Source: Roseomonas sp. CECT 9278 (GTDB taxonomy: Bacteria; Pseudomonadota; Alphaproteobacteria; Acetobacterales; Acetobacteraceae). Taken from it: a stretch of DNA of 64,000 nucleotides. The notes beneath the pieces were generated by a model. It made no database searches. It was not told the origin of the DNA and saw only the letters and a list, made by a program, of their open reading frames with translations. Made by a program: the position numbers and the translations under genes. The stretch is taken from NCBI RefSeq assembly GCF_918698155.1, contig NZ_CAKKLX010000017.1, positions 1-64,000 on the forward strand. Direction: 5' to 3'. Position 1 is the first letter of the stretch, and each line of letters begins with the position of its first letter. This document shows, piece after piece, positions 30,240-40,241 of this stretch.

Positions 30240-31177
30240 ACCGCACCATCGCCCTGATCGCGGGGCTTGCCGTGGTCGTCGTGACGGCGGCGTCCACGCT
30301 GTTCACCGTGCAGCAGACGCAGCAGGTGCTCATCACGCAGTTCGGCCAGTACATCCGTGCCATCAACGAGCCCGGGCTGCACTTCAAGGTGCCCTTCATC
30401 CAGACGGTCATCACCTTCGACCGCCGGCTGCTCGACTTCGATGCACCGGGCGAGGAAGTTATCCTGGGTGACCAAAGGCGGCTGATCGTGGATACCTTCA
30501 CCCGCTACCGTATCACCAACCCGCTGCGCTTCTACCAAACGGTCGGCGCGACCGAGGGCGGCATCCGCGCGCGGCTGAACTCCATCGTCTCGTCCTCCCT
30601 GCGCCGCGTGCTGGGCAACGAGCCGCTGCTGTCGGTGCTGTCCACCGACCGCGCGCGGATCATGGGTGAGATCCGGGGCCAGGTGAACAACGAGGCGCAG
30701 CAGTTCGGCATCGAGGTTGTGGATGTCCGCATCCGCCGCGCCGACCTGCCGGAGGAGAACACCCAGGCCATCCTGTCGCGCATGCAGTCCGAACGCGAGC
30801 GCGTGGCGCGCGAGGCCCGCGCCGAGGGCGCCGAGATCGGCCAGCGCGTGCGCGCCGGCGCCGAACGCGAGCGCACCGTGCTGATCGCCGAGGCGCAGGC
30901 CCAGTCCGACATCCTGCGCGGCCAGGGCGAGCAGGAGGCGATCCGCATCGTGGCGGAAGCCTTCAGCAAGGACCTCGACTTCTTCCAGTTCTGGCGGTCG
31001 ATGCAGGCCTACCGGGAGGCCTTCTCCGAGGGCAACACCCGTATGGTCATGACGCCGGAATCGGAGTTCTTCCGGTTCTTCCGGGACAGCGGTGGCCGCC
31101 TGGCGCCGCTGTCGGGCACCCCGGTCCCGGCGCCCGCTGCGCCAGCGGCCGCGCCTGCGACGCCGACGCCGCAGTGA
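30236..31177 (+). CDS. hflC: FtsH modulator HflC
   Basis: The 313-residue partner of HflK has an N-terminal signal anchor (about 5-24) and an SPFH domain: TQQVLITQFGQYIRAINEPG, LLDFDAPGEEVILGDQRRL and FTRYRITNPLRFYQTVG. The coiled-coil arm (about 170-230) is Glu/Arg/Ala-rich. C-terminal FWRSMQAYREAF and SEFFRFF are typical of HflC. The stop overlaps the GTG of the DUF2065 gene. HflKC restrain and guide FtsH-dependent membrane-protein turnover. Confidence 0.95.
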   Translation: MNRTIALIAGLAVVVVTAASTLFTVQQTQQVLITQFGQYIRAINEPGLHFKVPFIQTVITFDRRLLDFDAPGEEVILGDQRRLIVDTFTRYRITNPLRFYQTVGATEGGIRARLNSIVSSSLRRVLGNEPLLSVLSTDRARIMGEIRGQVNNEAQQFGIEVVDVRIRRADLPEENTQAILSRMQSERERVAREARAEGAEIGQRVRAGAERERTVLIAEAQAQSDILRGQGEQEAIRIVAEAFSKDLDFFQFWRSMQAYREAFSEGNTRMVMTPESEFFRFFRDSGGRLAPLSGTPVPAPAAPAAAPATPTPQ

Positions 31178-31368
31178 CCTTCGCGGGCCTCCTCCAGGGC
31201 GTGGCCGTTGTCCTCGCCCTGGAGGGGATCGCGTATGCCCTGGCCCCCGAGGCCATGCGCCGGGGCCTGGTCGTGCTGATCCAGGCGTCGGAACAGCGCC
31301 TTCGCCTCGGTGGACTGATCGCCGCGGTCGTCGGCGTCGCCATCGCCTGGCTGATGAACGGGCCGTGA
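31174..31368 (+). CDS. DUF2065 membrane protein
   Basis: The 64-residue protein with two hydrophobic helices (about 6-24 and 44-62) and the motif ALEGIAYALAPEAMRR matches DUF2065, which is characteristically found right after hflC in alpha- and gammaproteobacteria. The GTG start overlaps the hflC TGA. Position suggests a helper for HflKC or Deg, but no function is established. Confidence 0.85.
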   Translation: MTFAGLLQGVAVVLALEGIAYALAPEAMRRGLVVLIQASEQRLRLGGLIAAVVGVAIAWLMNGP

Positions 31369-31480
31369 TCCGTCACGCCCGACTGAATGGTGCGCTGCGG
31401 CGCGATACGTTGCATGATGCCGGCTTGCGCCCGCTTTCGAAGGCGCCGGCTGTCCGAACGACCCTTCCCGGATTCTCCCC

Positions 31481-33019
31481 ATGAGGTGCTCCACCGTGCG
31501 CTTCGCCGCCCTTGCAGTCGCCGCCCTCCTCGCGGTCAGCCCCTTCGCCCCCTCGGCCATGGCGCAGCGCGCGCCCGAGAGCTTCGCGCCCCTGGCGCGG
31601 CAGTTGCTGCCGGCGGTGGTCAACATCTCCACCACCCAGGCGGTCCAGGCGCGGCCTGGCCGTCCGGACGCGCCGGATGTCCCGCAGGCCCCACCGGGCA
31701 GCCCGTTCGAGGAATTCTTCCGGGACTTCTTCAACCGCAACCGGCCGCCGGGACAGGAAGGCGCGCCCACGCCGCCGGGCCCCGGGACGGGACCGCAGCA
31801 GCGCCCGCAGCGTCGCGGCCAGTCGCTCGGGTCGGGGTTCATCATCGATGCGCAGGCCGGCATCGTCGTCACCAACAACCACGTCATCGACGGCGCGGAC
31901 GAGATCAACGTGATCCTGTCCGACAATACCTCGATCCGCGCCGAGCTGCTGGGCACCGACCCGCGCACCGACATCGCCGTGCTGCGCATCCGCACCGACA
32001 AGCCGCTGACCGCCGTGCCCTGGGGCAATTCCGACGAGGCGCTGGTCGGCGACTGGGTGATCGCGATCGGCAACCCCTTCGGCCTCGGTGGGTCGGTGAC
32101 GGCGGGCATCGTCTCGGCGCGCGGCCGTGACATCCGCCAGGGCCTGTATGACGACTTCATCCAGACCGATGCCGCGATCAACCGCGGCAATTCCGGTGGC
32201 CCGCTGTTCAACATGGCCGGCCAGGTGATCGGCATCAACACGGCCATCTACTCGCCCTCCGGCGGGTCGATCGGCATCGGCTTCTCGATCCCGTCCAACC
32301 TGGCGCAGCGGATCGTGGCGCAGTTGCGCGACGGCGGGCGGGTGCGGCGAGGGTGGCTTGGCGTCAACATCCAGCAGGTCACGGACGAGATCGCCGAGGC
32401 GCTGCGCCTGCCCAACGGCGCGCGCGGTGCGCTCGTGGCGCGTGCCCAGGAAGGCGGCCCGGCGGCCGCCGGCGGCATCCGCTCGGGCGATGTGATCCTG
32501 CGCTTCAATGGCGCGGAGGTCCGCGAGATGCGCAACCTGCCGCGCATCGTTGCGGACAACGTCGTGGGCACGCAGGTGCCTGTCGTGATCTGGCGCGATG
32601 GCAAGGAGGAGACGGTGACCATCACGCTCGGCGAATTGCCCGCCGAGCAGGCCGCCGCGGCCGGGGCACCGCCGGCGGCCCCCGCCCCCGCGCAGCCGGT
32701 CGAACTGGCCGGGCTTGGCCTGCGCGTCGCGCCCATCACCGACGAACTGCGCCAGCGCTTCAACCTGCGCGCCGAGCAGCGCGGCGTGGTGATCGTGGAA
32801 GTCGCGCCGAACAGCCCCGCGGCCGAGCGCGAACTGCGCCCCGGCGACGTGATCGTCGAGGTCCAGCAGGAGCGCGTCGCCACCCCCGCCGAGGTGCAGG
32901 AGCGCATCGCGCGGCTGCGCCAGCAGAACCGCGCGGTGGCGCTGTTTGCGGTCGAGGGTGCGGGCGGCCAGCGCTTCGTGCCGCTGCGCCTGCGCGGCGA
33001 GCGCGGCGCTCCCGGCTGA
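31481..33019 (+). CDS. degP: DegP/DegQ-type periplasmic serine protease
   Basis: The 512-residue product is a Do-family protease/chaperone for misfolded envelope proteins. It has a signal peptide (cleavage near PSAMAQ, about residue 28), a trypsin-like domain with the triad His in TNNHVIDGADEINV, Asp in RTDIAVLRI and Ser in INRGNSGGPLFN, and two PDZ domains (from about 285 and 405; GWLGVNIQQV and LGLRVAPITDELRQ). A Pro/Gln-rich loop (about 55-110) precedes the triad His. ATG 31481 is used; a GTG at 31496 with AGGTG upstream is a plausible alternative. It follows hflK-hflC-DUF2065, forming an envelope quality-control group. Confidence 0.95.
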   Translation: MRCSTVRFAALAVAALLAVSPFAPSAMAQRAPESFAPLARQLLPAVVNISTTQAVQARPGRPDAPDVPQAPPGSPFEEFFRDFFNRNRPPGQEGAPTPPGPGTGPQQRPQRRGQSLGSGFIIDAQAGIVVTNNHVIDGADEINVILSDNTSIRAELLGTDPRTDIAVLRIRTDKPLTAVPWGNSDEALVGDWVIAIGNPFGLGGSVTAGIVSARGRDIRQGLYDDFIQTDAAINRGNSGGPLFNMAGQVIGINTAIYSPSGGSIGIGFSIPSNLAQRIVAQLRDGGRVRRGWLGVNIQQVTDEIAEALRLPNGARGALVARAQEGGPAAAGGIRSGDVILRFNGAEVREMRNLPRIVADNVVGTQVPVVIWRDGKEETVTITLGELPAEQAAAAGAPPAAPAPAQPVELAGLGLRVAPITDELRQRFNLRAEQRGVVIVEVAPNSPAAERELRPGDVIVEVQQERVATPAEVQERIARLRQQNRAVALFAVEGAGGQRFVPLRLRGERGAPG

Positions 33020-33034
33020 GCCCCACCGTCACTC

Positions 33035-33061
33035 GGGGACTGACCATGCCTGTCAGTCCCC
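33035..33061 (+). terminator. Strong stem-loop after the Deg protease gene
   Basis: GGGGACTGAC (33035-33044), a 7-nt loop, then GTCAGTCCCC (33052-33061): a perfect 10-bp stem 16 bp past the protease stop. No U-tract follows, so termination is likely but not certain. Confidence 0.6.
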
Positions 33062-33110
33062 ACGTGCCAGAAGAAGGAGGGGGTTCGGGGGAGTTCTCTC
33101 CCCCGACCTG

Positions 33111-34817
33111 ATGCCCCGCCTGCCGCCCATCCTTGGTGCCGTCGCTGCCGCGCTGCTCGGCGTATGCGTGACCTGGAGTGCCTTCGGCGGCTTCATCCTG
33201 CCGCCGTCGCACACCGGCTGGATGCTGTCCGGCCACATCGGCCCCGATCCCGTCCAGTATTGGCTCGGCTGGACGGCCTTCGCGCGGGATGAATGGCGGG
33301 TGCCCCCCGGCGCCAATCCGGGTTGGGGGATGGAGCTCGCGTCGTCGATCTTCTACTCGGACTCAATCCCGCTGGTGGCCTTCGTGTTCAAGGCGCTGCG
33401 GCCGGTGCTGGAGGTCTCGCAATACTGGGGCCTGTGGATCCATGCCTGCGGCGCGTTGCAGGCCGTGATGGCATGGCTGCTGATGGGGCGCGTGACGACG
33501 GATGCGCTGGTCCGCCTGGCGGTGGCCGGCCTGTTCGTGATGCAGCCGCTGCTTCTGGGCCGGCTTGGCGGGCATTTCGCGTTGGGCGGGCAGTTCCTGC
33601 TGCTGATCGGGCTGTGGTTGTGCGTGGTGCCCGGGCAGGGGGCGCGGCGCGCGATCGCCTGGGCCGCCCTGATGGCCGCCGCGGCGATGGTGCAGGCGTA
33701 TATTCTGCCAATGGTGGGCGCGCTGTGGGCGGCGGACTGGCTGGCCCGCATAGCGGATCGCGACCGGCGCCACGCGGGCTTGGCCGGCGCCGAGGCGCTG
33801 GGCGTGCCGGCGGCAGGGATCGCGGGGCTCTGGGCGGGTGGGTTCTTCCTGCTCGGCGGCGGCTTCGGCGGGACCTGGGGCGGGTATGGGAAGATGCAGC
33901 TCGACCTGCTCGCGCCGTTCGACCCCGGCTATTGGGGTGCGCTGCTGCCGGATATCGAGACGGCGGGTCATCTCGAAGCCGGCAATTCCTATCCGGGCCT
34001 GGGCGCGCTGGCGGTGATCGGGCTGGGCGCGCTGGCCTGGGCCGCCGGTCCGCGCGGCGGCCTGCGGCGCTACTGGGCGCTTGTGCTGGTGCTGGCGGGG
34101 CTGCTGTTGCTGGCCATCACGCATCGCGTGGCGATCGGCGGGCGAGAGTTCGACGTGCTGCCCCTGCCGGATGGGATCGTGGCTTACGCCGATGCGTTGC
34201 GCGCGTCGGAGCGATTCTTCTGGCCGGTGCTCTACGCCGCGCTGTTCGGTGCCGCGGCGGTGCTGGTCCGCAAGCTGGGCGGGCGGCGGGCAGGCTTCGT
34301 GCTGGTCGCGGCGCTGGCGCTGCAAGCGGTCGACCTGCGCCCGGGATTCGCGCGGCTGCAGCACTATTTCGTCGTGCAGCCCCCGACCGTGCCGCTGCGC
34401 CTGTCCGACCCGTTCTGGCTGGCCGCCGCGCGGCGCTACGCCTTCGTGCGCGTCGTGCCGACCGGGATGCAGGCACCGAACTGGGAGGAGGTCGCGGTCT
34501 ATGCCGCGACGCTCGGCCTGCAGACGGATGCGGTGTATCTCGCCCGGCTCGATCCGCGCGCGGTCGAGACGGTGAATGCGCGCGTTGCCGCGCTGCTGGA
34601 CCGCGGCGCGTACGAACCGCGCACCTTCTATGTACTGGGCGATGCGGCGGTGCTCGCGCGCGCCCGGGCCGGCATGGACCCGTCGCGCGATCTGCTCGAA
34701 CGCTTCAACGACCGGTGGGTGCTGGCCCCCGGCTGGCGGCTTCAGCCGGCGGCGAGTTCACCACCTCAGCCCGCGGCGATGTCGCAGCCTCAGCCCGCGG
34801 CGACTTCGCAGCCTTAG
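33111..34817 (+). CDS. Polytopic membrane protein (DUF6311-like)
   Basis: The 568-residue product has about 10-11 hydrophobic helices in its first 430 residues, starting MPRLPPILGAVAAALLGVC, and a soluble C-terminal domain (about 430-568). HIGPDPVQYWLGWTAFARDE and the WGMELASSIFYSDSIPL loop recall the DUF6311 / GT-C-like membrane proteins that act on envelope polysaccharides; I am not certain of the family. No catalytic motif is assured. The last 26 codons are built from a 24-bp tandem repeat (SQPQPAA-type units), and the stop lies in the final repeat copy, overlapping the serB stop tail-to-tail. Confidence 0.75.
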   Translation: MPRLPPILGAVAAALLGVCVTWSAFGGFILPPSHTGWMLSGHIGPDPVQYWLGWTAFARDEWRVPPGANPGWGMELASSIFYSDSIPLVAFVFKALRPVLEVSQYWGLWIHACGALQAVMAWLLMGRVTTDALVRLAVAGLFVMQPLLLGRLGGHFALGGQFLLLIGLWLCVVPGQGARRAIAWAALMAAAAMVQAYILPMVGALWAADWLARIADRDRRHAGLAGAEALGVPAAGIAGLWAGGFFLLGGGFGGTWGGYGKMQLDLLAPFDPGYWGALLPDIETAGHLEAGNSYPGLGALAVIGLGALAWAAGPRGGLRRYWALVLVLAGLLLLAITHRVAIGGREFDVLPLPDGIVAYADALRASERFFWPVLYAALFGAAAVLVRKLGGRRAGFVLVAALALQAVDLRPGFARLQHYFVVQPPTVPLRLSDPFWLAAARRYAFVRVVPTGMQAPNWEEVAVYAATLGLQTDAVYLARLDPRAVETVNARVAALLDRGAYEPRTFYVLGDAAVLARARAGMDPSRDLLERFNDRWVLAPGWRLQPAASSPPQPAAMSQPQPAATSQP

Positions 34818-34835
34818 CCCGCGGCGACTTCGCCG
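34740..34835. repeat. Four tandem 24-bp repeats across the serB / membrane-protein junction
   Basis: Units at 34740-34763, 34764-34787, 34788-34811 and 34812-34835 share the consensus CCTCAGCCCGCGGCGA followed by a 3-base variable step and CGCAG. The fourth copy encodes the SerB C-terminus (EVAAG, minus strand); units 1-3 encode the end of the convergent membrane protein. A C-to-T change in unit 4 (CCTTAG) creates the plus-strand stop and turns the minus-strand TGA into TAA. Confidence 0.85.
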
Positions 34836-35707
34836 ACGCGATAGCCCTGCGCGAACAGCAGCGCGCGCAGGTCGCCGTGTTCCACGCGCGCGCGTGCCGC
34901 GGCAGCGACCACCGGCTTGGCACGGAAGGCCACGCCAAGCCCCGCCGCCTGGATCATGTCGAGGTCGTTGGCGCCATCACCCACCGCCAGCGTGGCGTCG
35001 AGCCCGATGCCGTCTTCCGCCGCCAGGCGCTTCAACGTCGCGAGTTTCGCATTGCGCCCGAGGATCGGGTCGGCGACATGGCCGGTGAGGCGGCCGTCGG
35101 CCTCGATCAGCGTGTTGGAGTGATGCTCGTGGAAGCCCACCAGTGCCGCGACGCGGCCGGTGAAGAAGGTGAAGCCGCCCGAGACCAGCGCGCAGCGGGC
35201 GCCGCTGGCACGCATGGTCGCGACCAGCTCGCGCGCGCCGGGCATCAGTTCGGTTTCCGCCCAGGTGCGCTGCATCGCCTCGACCGGCAGGCCGGCCAAC
35301 ATGCCGACGCGCTCGCGCAGCGCGGCCTCGAAATCCAGTTCGCCGTTCATCGCGCGCCTGGTGATGGCGGCGATGCGATCCTTGATGCCTGCCTGGCCGG
35401 CGAGTTCGTCCAGCGTCTCGGTGGTGACGATGGTGCTGTCCATGTCGGCGATCAGCAGGCGCTTGCGGCGTCCTGTCGCGGCCTGCGCGATGATGTCGAC
35501 CGCGGCGCCGGACAGCGCGGTGCGCGCCGCGGCATCCGCCTGCTCGGCCGCGAGGCCGCTGAAGGGCAGGTCGGCCGCTTCGTCCGGCGCCAGCCAATCC
35601 GGGGTGCCGGTGGCGGCGCCGAGCACGGCCAGCGCATCCCGCGCGGCGTGCAGCGTCGCGGTGGAGAGGCCGCCCGGCGGCGCGATCAGGGTGAGAACAT
35701 GGTCCAT
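34814..35707 (-). CDS. serB: Phosphoserine phosphatase SerB
   Basis: SerB dephosphorylates phosphoserine in the last step of serine synthesis. The 297-residue product has an ACT-like N-terminal half (about 1-80) and a HAD domain with the nucleophile motif IADMDSTIVTTETLDELA (Asp88 and Asp90), RRAMNGELDFEAALRERV, ALVSGGFTFFTGRVA and VGDGANDLDMIQAAGLGVAF. Length fits SerB. Its start is only 24 bp from the divergent miaA start. Its last codons lie in the fourth copy of a 24-bp tandem repeat. Confidence 0.96.
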   Translation of the reverse strand: MDHVLTLIAPPGGLSTATLHAARDALAVLGAATGTPDWLAPDEAADLPFSGLAAEQADAAARTALSGAAVDIIAQAATGRRKRLLIADMDSTIVTTETLDELAGQAGIKDRIAAITRRAMNGELDFEAALRERVGMLAGLPVEAMQRTWAETELMPGARELVATMRASGARCALVSGGFTFFTGRVAALVGFHEHHSNTLIEADGRLTGHVADPILGRNAKLATLKRLAAEDGIGLDATLAVGDGANDLDMIQAAGLGVAFRAKPVVAAAARARVEHGDLRALLFAQGYRVGEVAAG

Positions 35708-35730
35708 GCAGGCCGCGGTATGCCCGCGCC

Positions 35731-36696
35731 ATGATCGGGGATCAACCGCCCGCCTTGCTGGTGGCCGGCCCGACTGCCAGCGGCAAGTCCGCGCTGGCGC
35801 TGGCGATCGCCGAACGCACCGGCGGCATGGTGATCAACGCCGACAGCATGCAGGTCTATCGCGAGCTGCGCGTGCTGACCGCGCGCCCGACGGCCGCGGA
35901 GGAAGCACGCGCGCCGCATGGCCTGTATGGCGTACGCCCGGCAAGCGAAGCCGCCAGCGTCGCCTGGTGGCGCGCCGAGGCACTGGCCGCGATGCAGGCC
36001 GCGCAGGCAAGCGGCCGGCTGCCGATCCTGTGCGGCGGGACGGGGCTGTACTTCGCCGCGCTGACGCAGGGCCTGGCGGAGATCCCGCCCATCCCGGCGC
36101 CGGCGCGGGAGGAAGCGCGGCGGCTGCTGGCCGACCAAGGGCCGGCCGCACTGCACGAGATCCTGGCGGCCGGCGATCCTGCCACCGCGGCGCGGCTTCG
36201 CCCCACCGACAGCCAGCGCATCGCCCGCGCCTACGAGGTCTGGCGCGGCACGGGCCGCGGCCTGGCCGACTGGCAGGCCCGCGGCGGCACCGGCGCGGCA
36301 CCGTGGCGCTTCGCCGCGATCCTGATCGACCCGCCGCGCGACGCCCTGCGCGCCGCCATCGCCGACCGCTGGGGCGCGATGCTCGCGACCGGTGCCCTGG
36401 ACGAGGTCCGCGCGCTGGCGGCGCAACGGCTCGACCCCGCCTTGCCGGCGATGCGTGCCCATGGCGCGCCCGAACTGCTGGCGGTGCTGGCAGGGCAGAT
36501 GCCGGTGCAGGAAGCATCGCGCCGCGCCATCCTCAACACCGGGCAGTACACCAAGCGGCAGGCGACCTGGTTCCGACACCATGCGCTGGCCGATCCGTCG
36601 CGGACGCATACGATCCATGCGCGCATTGCGGGTCCGGCGCAATTATCGGAAAGAAATTTGGCAGATGTCATGTCTTTTGTTGATCGGCTGCGTTGA
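35731..36696 (+). CDS. miaA: tRNA dimethylallyltransferase MiaA
   Basis: MiaA adds an isopentenyl group to A37 of tRNAs reading codons that start with U. The 321-residue product has the P-loop LLVAGPTASGKSALALAIAE, then MVINADSMQVYRELRVLTAR, PHGLYGVRPASEAASVAWW, PILCGGTGLYFAALTQGL and the C-terminal ILNTGQYTKRQATWFRHH. Its 3' end overlaps a small leader ORF (36665) for the ilv operon. Length normal. Confidence 0.96.
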   Translation: MIGDQPPALLVAGPTASGKSALALAIAERTGGMVINADSMQVYRELRVLTARPTAAEEARAPHGLYGVRPASEAASVAWWRAEALAAMQAAQASGRLPILCGGTGLYFAALTQGLAEIPPIPAPAREEARRLLADQGPAALHEILAAGDPATAARLRPTDSQRIARAYEVWRGTGRGLADWQARGGTGAAPWRFAAILIDPPRDALRAAIADRWGAMLATGALDEVRALAAQRLDPALPAMRAHGAPELLAVLAGQMPVQEASRRAILNTGQYTKRQATWFRHHALADPSRTHTIHARIAGPAQLSERNLADVMSFVDRLR

Positions 36697-36718
36697 CGCG
36701 CCGCAACAGCAGGTCTAA
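36665..36718 (+). CDS. Putative ilvB leader peptide (attenuator ORF)
   Basis: A 17-residue frame, MSCLLLIGCVDAPQQQV, overlaps the 3' end of miaA and ends 64 bp before ilvB. Six of its first ten residues after Met are Leu, Ile or Val with a further Val at the end, the pattern of leader peptides that couple ribosome stalling to branched-chain amino acid supply. Downstream CGCCCG (about 36731) can pair with CGGGCG (about 36749), but there is no U-run, so transcriptional attenuation is not proven; translational control is possible. Confidence 0.45.
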   Translation: MSCLLLIGCVDAPQQQV

Positions 36719-36782
36719 GGGAGCGCCCTCGCCCGTGGGACCCCTCGCGGGCGGTGACCGTTCCACAGGAAAGACCGTCCCG

Positions 36783-38582
36783 ATGTCCGCCGCCACCAAG
36801 CCCGCCAACACCGAAGCCGCCCTGACGATGTCGGGTGCCGAGGTCGTGCTGCGCGCGCTGAAGGACCAGGGCGTCGAGGTCATCTTCGGCTATCCGGGCG
36901 GGGCGGTATTGCCGATCTATGACGCGCTGTTCCAGCAGAACGCCATCCGCCACATCCTGGTGCGGCACGAACAGGCCGCGGTGCATGCCGCCGAGGGCTA
37001 TGCGCGGTCGACCGGGAAGGTGGGCTGCGTGCTGGTGACCTCCGGCCCTGGCGCGACCAATGCGGTGACCGGGCTGGTGGATGCGCTGATGGACTCCATC
37101 CCGATCGTCTGCCTGACCGGCCAGGTGCCGACCCATTTGATCGGCAACGATGCCTTCCAGGAAGCCGACACCACCGGCATCACGCGGCCGGCCACCAAGC
37201 ACAACTACCTGGTCAAGAAGTCCGGCGATCTCGCGCGCGTCATGCACGAGGCCTTCTACGTCGCGAAGTCCGGCCGGCCTGGCCCTGTCGTGGTCGACCT
37301 GCCCAAGGACATCCTGATCAACAAGGCGCCCTACACCGAGCCGCCGATCGCCCAGCACCGCTCCTACCGCCCGCAGACCGAGCCGGACATGGAGCAGGTG
37401 CGCAAGGCGGTCCGCCTGCTGAAGACGGCGAAGCGGCCGATCGTCTATGCCGGCGGCGGCGTGATCAATTCGGGGCCCGAGGCCTCGCGCCTGCTGGTCG
37501 AATTCGTGCGCATGACGGGCTTTCCCTGCACGAACACGCTGATGGGGCTCGGCGCCTATCCGGCGGGCGATCCGCTGTTCGTCGGCATGCTCGGCATGCA
37601 CGGGACCTACGAGGCGAACCTCGCGATGCATGGCTGCGACGTCATGCTGAACGTCGGCGCGCGCTTCGATGACCGCGTGACCGGGCGGCTCAATGCCTTC
37701 TCGCCGAATTCGCGCAAGATCCACGTCGATATCGACCCGTCCTCGATCAACAAGAATGTCCCGGTCGAGGTGCCGATCGTGGGCGATGCCGGCCGCGTGC
37801 TGGCCGCGATGATCGAATGCTGGAAGTCCGAGGAAGCGCCGCAGGACAAGCACGTGCTCACCGCCTGGTGGCGCCAGATCGACGAATGGCGGGCGAAGGA
37901 CTGCCTGCGCTACCGCCAGGAAGGCAAGATCATCAAGCCGCAGCATGCGGTGAAGCGGCTGTACGAGATCACGCAGGAACTCGGGCGCGAGACCTTCATC
38001 AGCACAGAGGTCGGCCAGCACCAGATGTGGGCGGCGCAGTATTTCGGTTTTGCCAAGCCGAACCGCTGGATGACCTCGGGCGGCCTCGGCACCATGGGCT
38101 ATGGCCTCCCGGCCGCGATGGGCGTGCAGATCGCGCATCCCGATGCGCTGTGCATCGACATCGCCGGCGAGGCGTCGATCCTGATGAACATCCAGGAAAT
38201 GGGCACGCTCGCGCAGTACCGTCTGCCGGTGAAGGTGTTCATCCTGAACAACGAGTACATGGGCATGGTGCGCCAGTGGCAGGAACTGCTGCATGGCGGG
38301 CGCTATTCCGAGAGCTATTCCTCGGCGCTGCCGGACTTCGTGAAACTGGCGGAATCCTTCCACGCCAAGGGCATCCGCGTGACCGATGCCGCCGACCTCG
38401 ATGCCGGCATTCGCGAGATGATCGCCTATCCCGGGCCGGTCATCGCCGATATCGCGGTGGCCAAGGACGAGAACTGCTTCCCGATGATCCCGTCGGGTGC
38501 GGCGCATAACGAGATGATCCTCGGGCCGGAGCAGGAGGGTGGCGTCAAGGGCGTCACCGACGAAGGCAAGGTCCTGGTCTGA
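36783..38582 (+). CDS. ilvB: Acetolactate synthase, large subunit
   Basis: The thiamine-diphosphate enzyme makes acetolactate and acetohydroxybutyrate, the first common step for Val/Leu/Ile. The 599-residue product shows IFGYPGGAVLPIYDALF, the catalytic Glu in RHEQAAVHAAEGYAR (about residue 63), FPCTNTLMGLGAYP, and the ThDP-binding block around CIDIAGEASILMNIQEMG, with the NNEYMGMVRQWQ loop. The ATG at 36783 yields MSAATKPANTEAALTMSGAE. Spacing to ilvN is 12 bp and ilvC follows, the standard ilvBNC operon; a leader-peptide-like ORF lies upstream. Confidence 0.97.
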   Translation: MSAATKPANTEAALTMSGAEVVLRALKDQGVEVIFGYPGGAVLPIYDALFQQNAIRHILVRHEQAAVHAAEGYARSTGKVGCVLVTSGPGATNAVTGLVDALMDSIPIVCLTGQVPTHLIGNDAFQEADTTGITRPATKHNYLVKKSGDLARVMHEAFYVAKSGRPGPVVVDLPKDILINKAPYTEPPIAQHRSYRPQTEPDMEQVRKAVRLLKTAKRPIVYAGGGVINSGPEASRLLVEFVRMTGFPCTNTLMGLGAYPAGDPLFVGMLGMHGTYEANLAMHGCDVMLNVGARFDDRVTGRLNAFSPNSRKIHVDIDPSSINKNVPVEVPIVGDAGRVLAAMIECWKSEEAPQDKHVLTAWWRQIDEWRAKDCLRYRQEGKIIKPQHAVKRLYEITQELGRETFISTEVGQHQMWAAQYFGFAKPNRWMTSGGLGTMGYGLPAAMGVQIAHPDALCIDIAGEASILMNIQEMGTLAQYRLPVKVFILNNEYMGMVRQWQELLHGGRYSESYSSALPDFVKLAESFHAKGIRVTDAADLDAGIREMIAYPGPVIADIAVAKDENCFPMIPSGAAHNEMILGPEQEGGVKGVTDEGKVLV

Positions 38583-38594
38583 GGGGCGCGGAAC

Positions 38595-40170
<1,576 letters not shown>

Positions 40171-40190
40171 GCCGCCACGGGACCGACGCG

Positions 40191-40222
40191 AAGGGCCGGC
40201 GGGGCAACCTGCCGGCCTTTCG
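40191..40222 (+). terminator. Rho-independent-like terminator after ilvC
   Basis: GGCCGGC (40194-40200), a 10-nt loop, GCCGGCC (40211-40217) then TTT, flanked by AAG opposite TTT so the stem can extend. It lies about 24 bp after the ilvC stop. Confidence 0.75.
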
Positions 40223-40241
40223 CATATCAGGGGGGACGCCC

